Shown: positions 27,525-35,413 of the stretch, in pieces
Layout: each line of letters opens with the position of its first letter
Position numbering within the stretch: position 1 is the first letter of the stretch
NCBI GenBank assembly: GCA_028716785.1
Contig: JAQUPD010000006.1
Coordinates: 1 to 64,000, forward strand
Source: Fidelibacterota bacterium
GTDB taxonomy: Bacteria; Fidelibacterota; Fidelibacteria; Fidelibacterales; Fidelibacteraceae
DNA: 64,000 nucleotides
Direction of reading: 5' to 3'
Program-made: the position numbers and the translations under genes
The notes under the pieces: model-generated
Database searches by the model: none
What the model was told of the DNA's origin: nothing
What the model saw: the letters and a program-made list of their open reading frames with translations, nothing else

Positions 27525-27974
27525 ATGGATCCTAAAGTTATGGATGAAATTCTCCAAAGACTTCAAAAAGAAGGAATAAAAATTACCCAACAGCGGAAAA
27601 AAATTATTGAAATTATCTATGATCAACAGAATCATATTAATGCTGATACCCTTTATGCTATCCTAAAAAAGCAAAAAGCAGGTGTAAGTCGCGCAACCAT
27701 TTATCGTACTCTTGATCTGCTTGTAGAAAAACGCTATATCCAAAAAATGGATTTTGGGGAGGGACGATGCGTTTATGAATTCAAATTGGGACAACCTCAC
27801 CACGATCATATGAAATGTTTAAGATGTGGAAAAGTTATTGAGTTTAATGATCATATTATTGAACTTCGCCAACATACAATCTGTCAAAATCATAAATTTT
27901 ATCCAATGTCACATGTAATGCAAATATATGGTATCTGTCATGAATGCCGGGAAAAGGAGAAGAAAAATCTGTGA
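27525..27974 (+). CDS. Fur-family metalloregulator
   Basis: 149 residues. The N-terminal winged helix includes KITQQRKKIIEIIY and the recognition segment VSRATIYRTLDLLVEK. The C-terminal dimerization/metal domain has HHDHMKCLRCGKVIEF and a later CHEC pair, giving the two CxxC structural zinc sites. This could be Fur, Zur or PerR; sequence alone does not decide. GTG 27522 immediately precedes ATG 27525; AAGGGGG sits 7 bases before the ATG, which I prefer. The end overlaps the following phosphatase gene (GTGA). Confidence 0.92.
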   Translation: MDPKVMDEILQRLQKEGIKITQQRKKIIEIIYDQQNHINADTLYAILKKQKAGVSRATIYRTLDLLVEKRYIQKMDFGEGRCVYEFKLGQPHHDHMKCLRCGKVIEFNDHIIELRQHTICQNHKFYPMSHVMQIYGICHECREKEKKNL

Positions 27975-28639
27975 TTAACCCAGATATTCTTAGTTATGAT
28001 TTGGATGGAACCCTTGTGGATTCCATTCCGGATATAACCTTATCCATGAATATGACACTCAAAGAGAAAAGCTTACCCCCCATTAGTCAGGAGCAAATGA
28101 AAACCTTTGTGGGTAATGGTATTCCTGCAATGGTAGAACGGGCTTTAAAAGTTTCTTTGGCGGAGATCCATGCTCCTAATACTTTTGAAACACTATACCA
28201 AGAAATCCTTGATCGCTATAAACAGATTTATCAAGAACATTGCACAGATGAAACACGCCTTTATACAGGAGCAAAAGAAATTGTTACGCATTTTAGTTAT
28301 AAAATACAAGTTTTAATAACGAATAAAGCAGAATCCATGACCCGAAAAATTCTTAATTATTTCGGTCTTGAAAATGCTTTTTCTGTTATTGTGGGGGGAG
28401 ATACCCTGCCAGAAAAAAAACCTAATCCTGCTGTTATTGCCTATATCTATAAAAAAACGGCACTCCAAAGAACACTTTGCCATATTGGTGATAGTCCTAT
28501 CGATATTGAAACAGCTCTTGCTTCAAACTGTACAGCCATAGCAGTGAGTTGGGGATATTCCAGTCGACAAGCACTTATAAATGCCCATCCTCATTATATC
28601 ATAGATCATTTTAATGAATTAAAAGAAATTATTGCATAA
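27971..28639 (+). CDS. gph: HAD-family phosphatase, phosphoglycolate phosphatase-like
   Basis: About 222 residues from GTG 27971, which overlaps the fur stop as GTGA and lies after GGAGAAG; a longer frame from 27944 exists but would add residues before the usual Gph N-terminus. HAD motif I YDLDGTLVDS (nucleophile Asp within DLDGT), motif II around LITNKAES and motifs III/IV around EKKPNPAVI and HIGDSPIDIETA. The alpha-helical cap between I and II fits the Gph group. Expected role: dephosphorylation of 2-phosphoglycolate formed in DNA repair; substrate not certain. Confidence 0.87.
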   Translation: MINPDILSYDLDGTLVDSIPDITLSMNMTLKEKSLPPISQEQMKTFVGNGIPAMVERALKVSLAEIHAPNTFETLYQEILDRYKQIYQEHCTDETRLYTGAKEIVTHFSYKIQVLITNKAESMTRKILNYFGLENAFSVIVGGDTLPEKKPNPAVIAYIYKKTALQRTLCHIGDSPIDIETALASNCTAIAVSWGYSSRQALINAHPHYIIDHFNELKEIIA

Positions 28640-28672
28640 ATCTCAAAATACAAGTATATTGATTAGTGTAAC

Positions 28673-28738
28673 ATAATTTTACTTATACTTTGCATATTCT
28701 TTATATCGGGTTGTTCATCTGAGTCAGAAGAATTCACT
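28673..28738 (+). other. In-frame lipoprotein signal sequence lacking a normal start codon
   Basis: The frame of the next gene is open upstream to TAG 28664. From 28673 it reads I-I-L-L-I-L-C-I-F-F-I-S-G-C-S-S-E-S-E-E-F-T, i.e. a hydrophobic core and lipobox ISGC followed by Ser/Glu. No ATG, GTG or TTG lies between the stop and the lipobox; ATA 28673 or ATT 28676 would have to serve, or an ATG has been mutated (ATA differs from ATG by one base). Seen directly; its meaning is inferred. Confidence 0.6.
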
Positions 28739-29608
28739 GTGATGTTTTGGAATGTTGAAAATTTATTTGATATGGTGGATGATTCCATAACGGCAGATGA
28801 AGAATTTTTGTCAGAAAGTTATTTAGGATGGAATGAAAGGGTATATCAATACAAAGTGGAGCAAATATCTCGGATAATTAATGATGAAAAGCCACAAATT
28901 GTTGGTCTTGCAGAAGTTGAAAATCGTGAAGTTTTAGAAGCATTGTGCAATAAGATGGATAATTCAGAGGTATGGGGAATTATCCATCAGGATGGAGATG
29001 ATCCGCGAGGAATTGACTGTGCACTTTTATATCGCACTGATTTTTTCACAGTAATCCATGAAAGATATTATCGGCCTCACTTAGTATCGGGAGGTAAAAC
29101 ACGAGACTTTTTGCTGGTAGAATTGGCCATCAAAAATGTTACAGCGGACCCCTTTGTTGTTGGTGTTCTCCATTTTCCCTCTAAGCGGGGAGGAGAATCC
29201 CGGTCTGAACCTGATCGTCTTGCATGTTCTCGTCAGTTGGTAACGCTATTACATGATCAATACAAGGGTAAAAAGATACTTCTTATGGGCGATTTAAATG
29301 CTGGATCTAACGATGAACCTGTGAAGATATTGAGGAATTTTTTTTCACCGCTTATTACAGACGTCTGGACCTATGTTTATCGCGCCCAAAAAGAGCAATT
29401 GGATCATCTCTTTGCAAGTTCGGAATTTTTTATAGGTACACCCTCTATTTGTAAAGAGTCTGCCAAAGTACTCTATCACCCTGCAATGCAGAACGAATTT
29501 GGCTTTCCAGAAGCCTTTATTCAGCAGCGGCAGGTTGTTGGAGGTTTTTCAGATCATTATCCCCTTTCAGTAACCCTCGTGTATCAAAAAAATTTTTTAC
29601 CTCATTAA
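28739..29608 (+). CDS. endonuclease/exonuclease/phosphatase-family protein, probable lipoprotein
   Basis: 289 residues from the first standard start, GTG 28739 (ATG at 28742). EEP-fold motifs: MFWNVENLFD (Asn/Glu metal site), IVGLAEVENREVLEAL (catalytic Glu), GVLHFPSKRGGESRS, LLMGDLNAGSND (Asp-x-Asn) and the terminal SDHYPLSV (Asp-His). These residues are complete, so the enzyme core looks active; the substrate may be DNA, RNA or a phosphodiester. GTG 28739 falls right at the edge of the conserved domain and has no ribosome site, and an in-frame lipobox lies just before it. The native protein is therefore probably a lipoprotein starting near 28673. Confidence 0.8.
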   Translation: MMFWNVENLFDMVDDSITADEEFLSESYLGWNERVYQYKVEQISRIINDEKPQIVGLAEVENREVLEALCNKMDNSEVWGIIHQDGDDPRGIDCALLYRTDFFTVIHERYYRPHLVSGGKTRDFLLVELAIKNVTADPFVVGVLHFPSKRGGESRSEPDRLACSRQLVTLLHDQYKGKKILLMGDLNAGSNDEPVKILRNFFSPLITDVWTYVYRAQKEQLDHLFASSEFFIGTPSICKESAKVLYHPAMQNEFGFPEAFIQQRQVVGGFSDHYPLSVTLVYQKNFLPH

Positions 29609-29863
29609 ACTTAGATAAACAATTTGTTGATATTGATAGGATAAACAAGCAAAGTTTTAGTTAAAAAAGCCAGAGAGAAACGACACTTTTTCAAAATCTT
29701 GCCAGCTAAATTTATAGATAAATACCCATGCTTTGAAAAACAAAAATGTTGGTAAAAACAGAGTCGTTTTCTTGTGGGGAATAGGAATATGTCCATTTTA
29801 GTGAATTTTTTGTGAAGAGAATGACAAAAACGTATAAATTTACCAATTTGATAATTTATCCTA
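29609..29863. other. Intergenic stretch between convergent genes
   Basis: Between the plus-strand phosphodiesterase-family gene and the minus-strand htrA gene there are 319 bases. The htrA-proximal end holds the terminator at 29864-29896. In the rest I see AT-rich sequence and no gene; a 98-codon minus-strand frame covering it runs through the terminator and has no family resemblance. Confidence 0.5.
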
Positions 29864-29896
29864 TAAAAAAGAGAGGGTCGTTCATAGAACGACCCT
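29864..29896 (-). terminator. Rho-independent terminator of the htrA gene
   Basis: A perfect 10-base inverted repeat, AGGGTCGTTC (29874-29883) and GAACGACCCT (29887-29896), with a 3-base loop. On the minus strand the stem is followed by CTC and six Ts (complement of AAAAAA at 29865-29870). It begins 32 bases after the htrA stop, in the right orientation to end that transcript. Confidence 0.88.
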
Positions 29897-29927
29897 GTGA
29901 GGAGCATTGAGGGGATTTGAGAAGTAT

Positions 29928-31316
29928 CTATTGTATGGTAAGCGCGACAAAAAGTTTCAATGTTTTTCGTTGAATAAGCAATAACACAGTATCGCCTTTT
30001 TTATATTTTTCAAATTCTTTGTTAAACTCCTTCACTGTTGAGACTTCTTGATTGCCCACGCTGAGAATAATGTCACCTGGACGGAGTCCTTTTTTTGATG
30101 CTTCCGAATTGGGTTTTACTTCTGTGATAACAACACCGCTTTCATTTTTTAGGCCAAATTGAGTAGCAAGATTTTTATCAAGGTCCTGAACCGTAAAGCC
30201 TGGCCCTTCCACGGGCTTTTCAGATTGAGCCGACTGATCTAAATCCTCAGGAAGTTCTGTGAGGACGACATCTATATTTTTTTCTTTTCCATTTCTCAGA
30301 ATTGTGAGTGTCACTTTTTCATTGGGTCTGCATGCAGAAATAGTATTTCTTAACTCTGCCGAAGTATGAATCTTTTTTTCATTGACTTTTAAAACAAGAT
30401 CGCCTGTTTTTAAGCCAGCTTTGTCGGCAGGAGTATCTTTTACAACATCGGCAATTAAGGCACCTACAACTTCATTTAATCCCAAAGACTGGGCAATTTG
30501 ATAATCCACTTCTTGAATCTGGACACCCAAATATCCTCGGATAACCCTGCCATGTTCAATTAAATCTTTCATGACCCGCTTTGCAAGATTGATTGGGATG
30601 GCAAAACCAACTCCCTGAGAGCCCCCAGATCGGGTTGCAATTGCAGAATTAATCCCAATCACTTCTCCCTTTAAATTTACGAGAGCACCGCCAGAATTTC
30701 CCGGATTGATGGGAGCATCCGTCTGAATGAAATCCTCATAATCTACAAGTCCTACCCTTGAGCGCCCTAAAGCAGAAACAATTCCGTGGGTTACGGTGCT
30801 GTATAATTGATCACTAAAGGGATTTCCAATGGCTAAAACCCATTGACCAACGTGTAGTTCGTCCGAATTTCCCAATGTTGCTTCTGGAAGGTTTTTCCCC
30901 TCAATTCGCAAAACAGCAATGTCTGATTTAGGATCACGACCTATGATTTCCGCTTTGTATTCAAAACGAGTACTTAAATGAACCGTGATCTCTTCAACAT
31001 TTTCAACAACATGATTGTTCGTTAAAATGTACCCATCATTGATCAAAACACCTGATCCTAAGACATTTGTTTTGTACTCAATCTCTCGATCCTGAGGAAT
31101 ATGAAAACCAAAAAAGTCATACTCCCATCCACCAAAGATATTAGGTCGTCGAATCACTTTTTCTGCTATAATGGTTACAACGGTAGGACTCACTTCGTTT
31201 GCAACTTTTACAAACTGTTCACTTAAATCATTAAGAACATCCGCGCCTAAGGGCAAGATAAATACAATCAGTAAAAACAAAACTTTTATAAAAAACGCCT
31301 TGTGAAATTGTTTCAT
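29928..31316 (-). CDS. degQ: HtrA/DegQ-family periplasmic serine protease with two PDZ domains
   Basis: Envelope quality-control protease. Signal peptide residues about 1-25 (LLIVFILPLGA). Trypsin-like domain with catalytic His102 (TNNHVV), Asp132 (KSDIAVL) and Ser208 (PGNSGGAL). PDZ1 spans about 255-350 (GYLGVQIQEV, GDLVLKVNEKKI) and PDZ2 about 370-460 (GLRPGDIILSVGNQEV). 462 residues, full length. On the minus strand AAGGATAAAACG precedes ATG. It is the only minus-strand gene in the window, with its own terminator and a divergent upstream region shared with porX. The DegP/DegQ/DegS assignment within the family is not resolved. Confidence 0.95.
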   Translation of the reverse strand: MKQFHKAFFIKVLFLLIVFILPLGADVLNDLSEQFVKVANEVSPTVVTIIAEKVIRRPNIFGGWEYDFFGFHIPQDREIEYKTNVLGSGVLINDGYILTNNHVVENVEEITVHLSTRFEYKAEIIGRDPKSDIAVLRIEGKNLPEATLGNSDELHVGQWVLAIGNPFSDQLYSTVTHGIVSALGRSRVGLVDYEDFIQTDAPINPGNSGGALVNLKGEVIGINSAIATRSGGSQGVGFAIPINLAKRVMKDLIEHGRVIRGYLGVQIQEVDYQIAQSLGLNEVVGALIADVVKDTPADKAGLKTGDLVLKVNEKKIHTSAELRNTISACRPNEKVTLTILRNGKEKNIDVVLTELPEDLDQSAQSEKPVEGPGFTVQDLDKNLATQFGLKNESGVVITEVKPNSEASKKGLRPGDIILSVGNQEVSTVKEFNKEFEKYKKGDTVLLLIQRKTLKLFVALTIQ

Positions 31317-31447
31317 CGTTTTATCCTTCTTTTTTTATATTCTTTGTATGTAGACATTCCAAAATTTGTTCCGAACACGGGAACTTTATCATTTGTCCTC
31401 TTTAAAGTCATTGGGACAATTTAAAAAGATGGAGTAAATTAAAAATT
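31317..31447. promoter_or_regulatory. Divergent htrA/porX control region with two inverted repeats
   Basis: This 131-base region must drive both genes. It contains GTTCC-N7-GGAAC at 31368-31384 and TTGTCC-N15-GGACAA at 31393-31419. The first is a compact dyad that could be an operator. No convincing -35/-10 pair was assigned. The dyads are seen directly; regulatory use is inferred. Confidence 0.45.
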
Positions 31448-33013
31448 ATGAAAAATGAGAAAAAACAAAAAATTGTGTGGGTTGATGATGAAATTCATCT
31501 TTTAAAACCTCACATTCTTTTTCTTGAAAATAAAGGTTATGACGTTTTAACTGCAACGAATGGGGTTGATGCCCTTGATATTATTCGCAGCCAATATATT
31601 CATGCGGTATTGCTGGATGAAATGATGGATGGCGTGAATGGCTTAGCGGTTCTTGAAAAAATTAAGCATCTTCGTCCCTCATTGCCAGTTATTATGATTA
31701 CTAAAAATGAAGAAGAATCCCTCATGGAAGATGCTATTGGAAGGAAAATTTCCGATTATCTTACAAAGCCAATCAATCCATCCCAAATTTTATTGGTTTT
31801 AAAAAAGAATCTGGAAGGGCATCACATCACACAGGAAGCTCAAGCCCAACAGTATATGAAAAATTTTGGTGAGATGAATATAAGGATTAATGAGGATAAA
31901 AGTTCACTCAAACACTGGGCTACCCTTCATACCGATTTGTGTCGGTGGGAAATCGAATTTGATGAAAATCCTCAAGAAGAATTAAAAAATATTTTAAATG
32001 ATCAAATTTTCGAAGCCAATGTCCGCTTTGAAAAACAAGTCATTGAAAATTATGAATCTTGGATAAACGGCTCTGCAGATTTGCCCATGTCTCACCAAGT
32101 GTTGGATACCTACGTTTTACCTTCTTTGAAAAACGGTGAAAAAGTGCTTCTTCTTGTGATTGATTGCATGCGCTTAGATCAATGGCTTATGCTTTCTCCA
32201 ATTATTGATCAACGTTTTGATTCTGAGCTGTATCATCAAGTAAGTATTCTTCCAACGGCTACCCCATACAGCAGAAATGCCTTGTTTGCAGGTGATACTA
32301 CCGATAAAATCTATAAACGTTACCCAGATATCTATGATGACCCGGAATCTGAAGAGAGCATGAATCGTTATGAACGGAATTTGTTAGAGGATTATCTTGA
32401 AAATCGCGGACTTTCAAAATCTGTTTCCAGTAAATTCCAAAAGATTATTCATTCACAGCAGGGGGAACAGATTGCCGCTCACTTTTCTGATTACTTGGGA
32501 GTAAATTTTCTCACATTTGTAGTAAACTTTGTGGATATTCTTGCCCATCGCCGATCTGAATCCGACATTCTTCAGGAAATTGTTCCCAATGAATCGAGCT
32601 ATCGAAAGATTGTCCGAAGCTGGTTTGAAAATTCTTACCTTTTAAAAATTCTAGAAAAAGCAGCTATGCAAGATTATACCTTAATTGTAACCTCAGATCA
32701 TGGAAGTCGGAAAGTTTCACGAGGATGCCTTGTAAAAGCTGATAAAGAGACATCCACGAGTGTTCGATATAAGGTAGGGCGAAATTTAAAGGTGCCTGAT
32801 AAACAAGCCTATTGTATCCGCGATCCCAAACGTTTTCGCCTTCCTGAAACCCAGGTTTATACCAATTATATCTTTGCTCGAAGTGATTATTTCTTTCTCT
32901 ATCCGAACAATTTGCGAAAATATGAAAAAAATTATCCTGATTCATTTCAGCATGGGGGAATCTCACTCCACGAAATGATTTTACCCGTTGCTATTCTTCA
33001 TCCCAGGAAATAA
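31448..33013 (+). CDS. porX: PorX-like two-component response regulator with PglZ domain
   Basis: 521 residues. Receiver domain about 1-120: acidic pair VDDE (about 12-15), phosphoacceptor Asp57 in AVLLDEMMDG, the Thr/Ser position in MITKN and Lys107 in LTKPI. A helical linker leads to a C-terminal alkaline-phosphatase-like PglZ domain with VIDCMRLDQW (metal Asp), TATPYSRNALFAGD (likely nucleophile Thr/Ser region) and VTSDHGS (Asp-His). This is the domain order of PorX, the T9SS regulator partnered with PorY and an ECF sigma factor; PorX PglZ domains have been reported to hydrolyse cyclic and linear oligonucleotides. tsaE follows 3 bases later. No histidine kinase gene is present here. Confidence 0.9.
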   Translation: MKNEKKQKIVWVDDEIHLLKPHILFLENKGYDVLTATNGVDALDIIRSQYIHAVLLDEMMDGVNGLAVLEKIKHLRPSLPVIMITKNEEESLMEDAIGRKISDYLTKPINPSQILLVLKKNLEGHHITQEAQAQQYMKNFGEMNIRINEDKSSLKHWATLHTDLCRWEIEFDENPQEELKNILNDQIFEANVRFEKQVIENYESWINGSADLPMSHQVLDTYVLPSLKNGEKVLLLVIDCMRLDQWLMLSPIIDQRFDSELYHQVSILPTATPYSRNALFAGDTTDKIYKRYPDIYDDPESEESMNRYERNLLEDYLENRGLSKSVSSKFQKIIHSQQGEQIAAHFSDYLGVNFLTFVVNFVDILAHRRSESDILQEIVPNESSYRKIVRSWFENSYLLKILEKAAMQDYTLIVTSDHGSRKVSRGCLVKADKETSTSVRYKVGRNLKVPDKQAYCIRDPKRFRLPETQVYTNYIFARSDYFFLYPNNLRKYEKNYPDSFQHGGISLHEMILPVAILHPRK

Positions 33014-33016
33014 ACT

Positions 33017-33478
33017 ATGAGCGTCTATAAAAAAGTTTTTCGTACATACAATGCTGAAGAAACAGAAAACTTAGGAAAAGAAATTGCAAAAGCATTGAAG
33101 CCTGGTGATGTTTTGGCACTTTATGGTGATTTAGCTGTGGGAAAAACAACCTTAACACGGGGACTAACAAAAGGATTTCATTCAAATCAATTGGCGACAA
33201 GTCCGACCTTTACGCTGATTAATGAATATCCTGGAGCTCTGACCCTCTATCACATTGATTGTTATCGCATTAAAAATCCTCAAGAAATTCTCTATCTTGG
33301 TTTTGAAGAGTATTTAGATAAAGGAGGCATTGTTGTTATAGAATGGCCACAGAAAATCGAGGCGTTTCTTCCAGAAAATACTATTCGGATTTCACTAAAT
33401 CGTCTGGATTTGCAAGAAAATATCCGAGACATTGTTATTGAATCTCCGGAGAAGTTACATGTTACTTTTAGCTGTTGA
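33017..33478 (+). CDS. tsaE: tRNA threonylcarbamoyladenosine biosynthesis protein TsaE
   Basis: 153-residue P-loop ATPase needed with TsaB and TsaD for t6A37 formation in ANN-decoding tRNAs. Walker A GDLAVGKTTLTRGL (more often GDLGAGKTT), then SPTFTLINEY, YHIDCYRI, LGFEEYLDKGGIVVIEWP and the C-terminal beta strands. AGGAAATAAACT lies before ATG 33017. It overlaps tsaB by 20 bases; tsaE-tsaB-rimI is a conserved bacterial trio. Confidence 0.95.
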   Translation: MSVYKKVFRTYNAEETENLGKEIAKALKPGDVLALYGDLAVGKTTLTRGLTKGFHSNQLATSPTFTLINEYPGALTLYHIDCYRIKNPQEILYLGFEEYLDKGGIVVIEWPQKIEAFLPENTIRISLNRLDLQENIRDIVIESPEKLHVTFSC

Positions 33479-34097
33479 AACCTCTTCGTACGTGTGCGGG
33501 GTTTCCCTGTGTACTCCCGAAGGAGAAAAAGATCAACAAATACTTATTGATACCAAAATTCATGCTGAAAAATTGGCTGGAATATGTAACGATCTTCTGA
33601 CTCGCAATGGTATAAACGTTTCTCAGTTGGATGGTATTGCTGTTTCGGCAGGGCCAGGCTCTTTTACAGGTCTTCGCATTGGGATGAGTTTTGTTAAAGG
33701 ATTAGCTTACAGCGATAAAATTCCAATTGCCGCCGTTAATACTCTTTTTGCTTTTCGATATGCAACCCAACATATACCAGAAAACAACGATAATCCTGTG
33801 TGGGTGATTCATTCACATCGGGATTATATTTATACCCTTGGTAAAAATGAAGAAAAAATTTATTACCTAAAAGTGAGCGAGGTTAAAAAAAAATATCCTG
33901 AGTGTCAACAGGTTCTTACGAATGGTGGCCTATCAGAGTTATCCTCTATGAAAGAAAGCATCTATAACATTCTACCGGCCTGGATTGGTGACTATGCCTT
34001 GCATGGCGAATCTTCATCCTTTACAACAACGTATGATCAGGTGAAGATCAATTATGGTTCCCGCTATGACCCTGTCAGGTGGCAAACACATGGATAA
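33459..34097 (+). CDS. tsaB: tRNA threonylcarbamoyladenosine biosynthesis protein TsaB
   Basis: 212 residues from ATG 33459, preceded by GGAGAAG; the frame continues upstream to 33432 but only through tsaE sequence. ASKHA-fold protein, the non-catalytic partner of TsaD. N-terminus LLAVETSSYVCGVSL and the conserved SAGPGSFTGLRIGMSFVKGLAY match the family. The C-terminal half is short and divergent, as common for TsaB. It overlaps rimI by 8 bases. Confidence 0.93.
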   Translation: MLLLAVETSSYVCGVSLCTPEGEKDQQILIDTKIHAEKLAGICNDLLTRNGINVSQLDGIAVSAGPGSFTGLRIGMSFVKGLAYSDKIPIAAVNTLFAFRYATQHIPENNDNPVWVIHSHRDYIYTLGKNEEKIYYLKVSEVKKKYPECQQVLTNGGLSELSSMKESIYNILPAWIGDYALHGESSSFTTTYDQVKINYGSRYDPVRWQTHG

Positions 34098-34566
34098 AAC
34101 AAAAAAGAAAATCACTTTAGGAGATGTTTCCTTTCGTCCCATGAGGATGGATGATTTAGATCGTGTATTAGAGATTGAGCAACAATGTTATATTGACCCT
34201 TGGCATAGAGACAATTTTGAATACGAAATATCTGTCAGTTCTGTTTCTAAAATGATGGTTCTTGAAATAAAAGATACGTTGGTAGGCTATATGGGGCTCT
34301 GGATTTTACCCCCGGAGATTCATATTACAAATCTTGCTGTTGCCCCTGACTATCGATTCCATGGATTAGGGTCATATATGTTGGAATACGTGATACATCT
34401 TGCGTATGATATGAGAATCAAGCAGATTACTCTTGAGGTACGTCACAATAATATGGCAGCTTTGGCTTTGTATCGTAAATTTGGGTTTGAAATAAAAGGA
34501 ATAAGAAAAAATTATTATGCTGCTGAAAAAGCACATGCATTGATAATGAGTCGAACAGTGAGGTGA
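34090..34566 (+). CDS. rimI: ribosomal-protein-alanine N-acetyltransferase RimI-like
   Basis: 158 residues from ATG 34090, with CAGGTGG seven bases upstream; a longer frame from 34054 overlaps tsaB more and lacks a site. GNAT fold: FRPMRMDDLDRVLEIEQ at the N-terminus, acetyl-CoA motif A LAVAPDYRFHGLGSYML and motif B LEVRHNNMAALALYRKFGFE, followed by RKNYYAAEKAHALIM. Placement beside tsaB supports RimI, which acetylates ribosomal protein S18, but other GNAT substrates are possible. Confidence 0.9.
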   Translation: MDKTKKKITLGDVSFRPMRMDDLDRVLEIEQQCYIDPWHRDNFEYEISVSSVSKMMVLEIKDTLVGYMGLWILPPEIHITNLAVAPDYRFHGLGSYMLEYVIHLAYDMRIKQITLEVRHNNMAALALYRKFGFEIKGIRKNYYAAEKAHALIMSRTVR

Positions 34567-34570
34567 TAAG

Positions 34571-35413
34571 ATGGCAAAATGGTATGAACGAACAGAGAAA
34601 TCAATTTTAAGTGATGATAAAAAGGAAATTCCTGAAGGCGTTTGGAAAAAATGTCCTCAATGCGGCGAAATCATTTATTATAAAGAGCTTGCTCGCCATC
34701 AACATGTCTGTTTTAAATGCAATTATCATTTTCGAATTAATTCTGACCATTACCTTGTAATGTTATGTGATGGAGGAACATATAAAGAATATGACGCAGG
34801 GATGCGTTCAGGGAATCCTTTAGATTTTTCAGATCCGATACCTTATGAGGAGCAATTAGCAGCGGCCATTCAGAAAACAGGGCTCAATGAAGCTGTAAGA
34901 ACGGTAGAATCAAAATTAAATGGCATGTCTATCCATTTAGCCGTGATGGATTTTCGCTTCATTGGTGGCAGCATGGGGTCTGTTGTTGGTGAAAAAATTG
35001 CCCGAATCATTGATCGATCTTTAGAAAAGAAATTTCCTCTCATTATTATAAGTGCTTCGGGAGGTGCTCGTATGCAAGAGGGTGTTTTATCCCTTATGCA
35101 AATGGTAAAAACAGCTTCTCGCCTTGCGCGTCTTCATGATGCGGGCATTCCCTATATCAGTGTTTTAACGCATCCAACCACAGGAGGTGTAACGGCCAGT
35201 TTTGCTATGTTAGGTGATGTTATTTTTGCAGAACCCGGTGCTCTTATTGGGTTCGCAGGGCCGAGAGTTATTCGTCAAACCATCGGAGAAGAACTCCCTG
35301 AAGGCTTTCAAACTGCCGAATTCCTTCTTAAAAAAGGCTTTGTGGATGCAGTTGTAGACAGGAGAAACTTAAAAAAATCTATTGATGAGGTTTTAAAATT
35401 TTATTATGCCTGA
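34571..35413 (+). CDS. accD: acetyl-CoA carboxylase carboxyltransferase subunit beta
   Basis: 280 residues. N-terminal zinc ribbon: CPQCG and CFKCN pairs (residues about 27-55). Carboxyltransferase core: GGSMGSVVGEKIARI, SASGGARMQEGVLSLMQM, the biotin/CoA region HPTTGGVTASFAMLGDV and IGFAGPRVIRQT. Works with AccA, AccB and AccC in the first step of fatty-acid synthesis; none of those partners is in this window. ATG 34571 follows GTGAGGTGATA. It overlaps surE by 8 bases. Confidence 0.97.
   Translation: MAKWYERTEKSILSDDKKEIPEGVWKKCPQCGEIIYYKELARHQHVCFKCNYHFRINSDHYLVMLCDGGTYKEYDAGMRSGNPLDFSDPIPYEEQLAAAIQKTGLNEAVRTVESKLNGMSIHLAVMDFRFIGGSMGSVVGEKIARIIDRSLEKKFPLIIISASGGARMQEGVLSLMQMVKTASRLARLHDAGIPYISVLTHPTTGGVTASFAMLGDVIFAEPGALIGFAGPRVIRQTIGEELPEGFQTAEFLLKKGFVDAVVDRRNLKKSIDEVLKFYYA

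Noticed and set aside
29611-29907. Minus-strand 98-codon frame after the htrA gene
   Set aside because: It runs through the htrA terminator and has no recognisable motif; an unrelated frame in AT-rich sequence.
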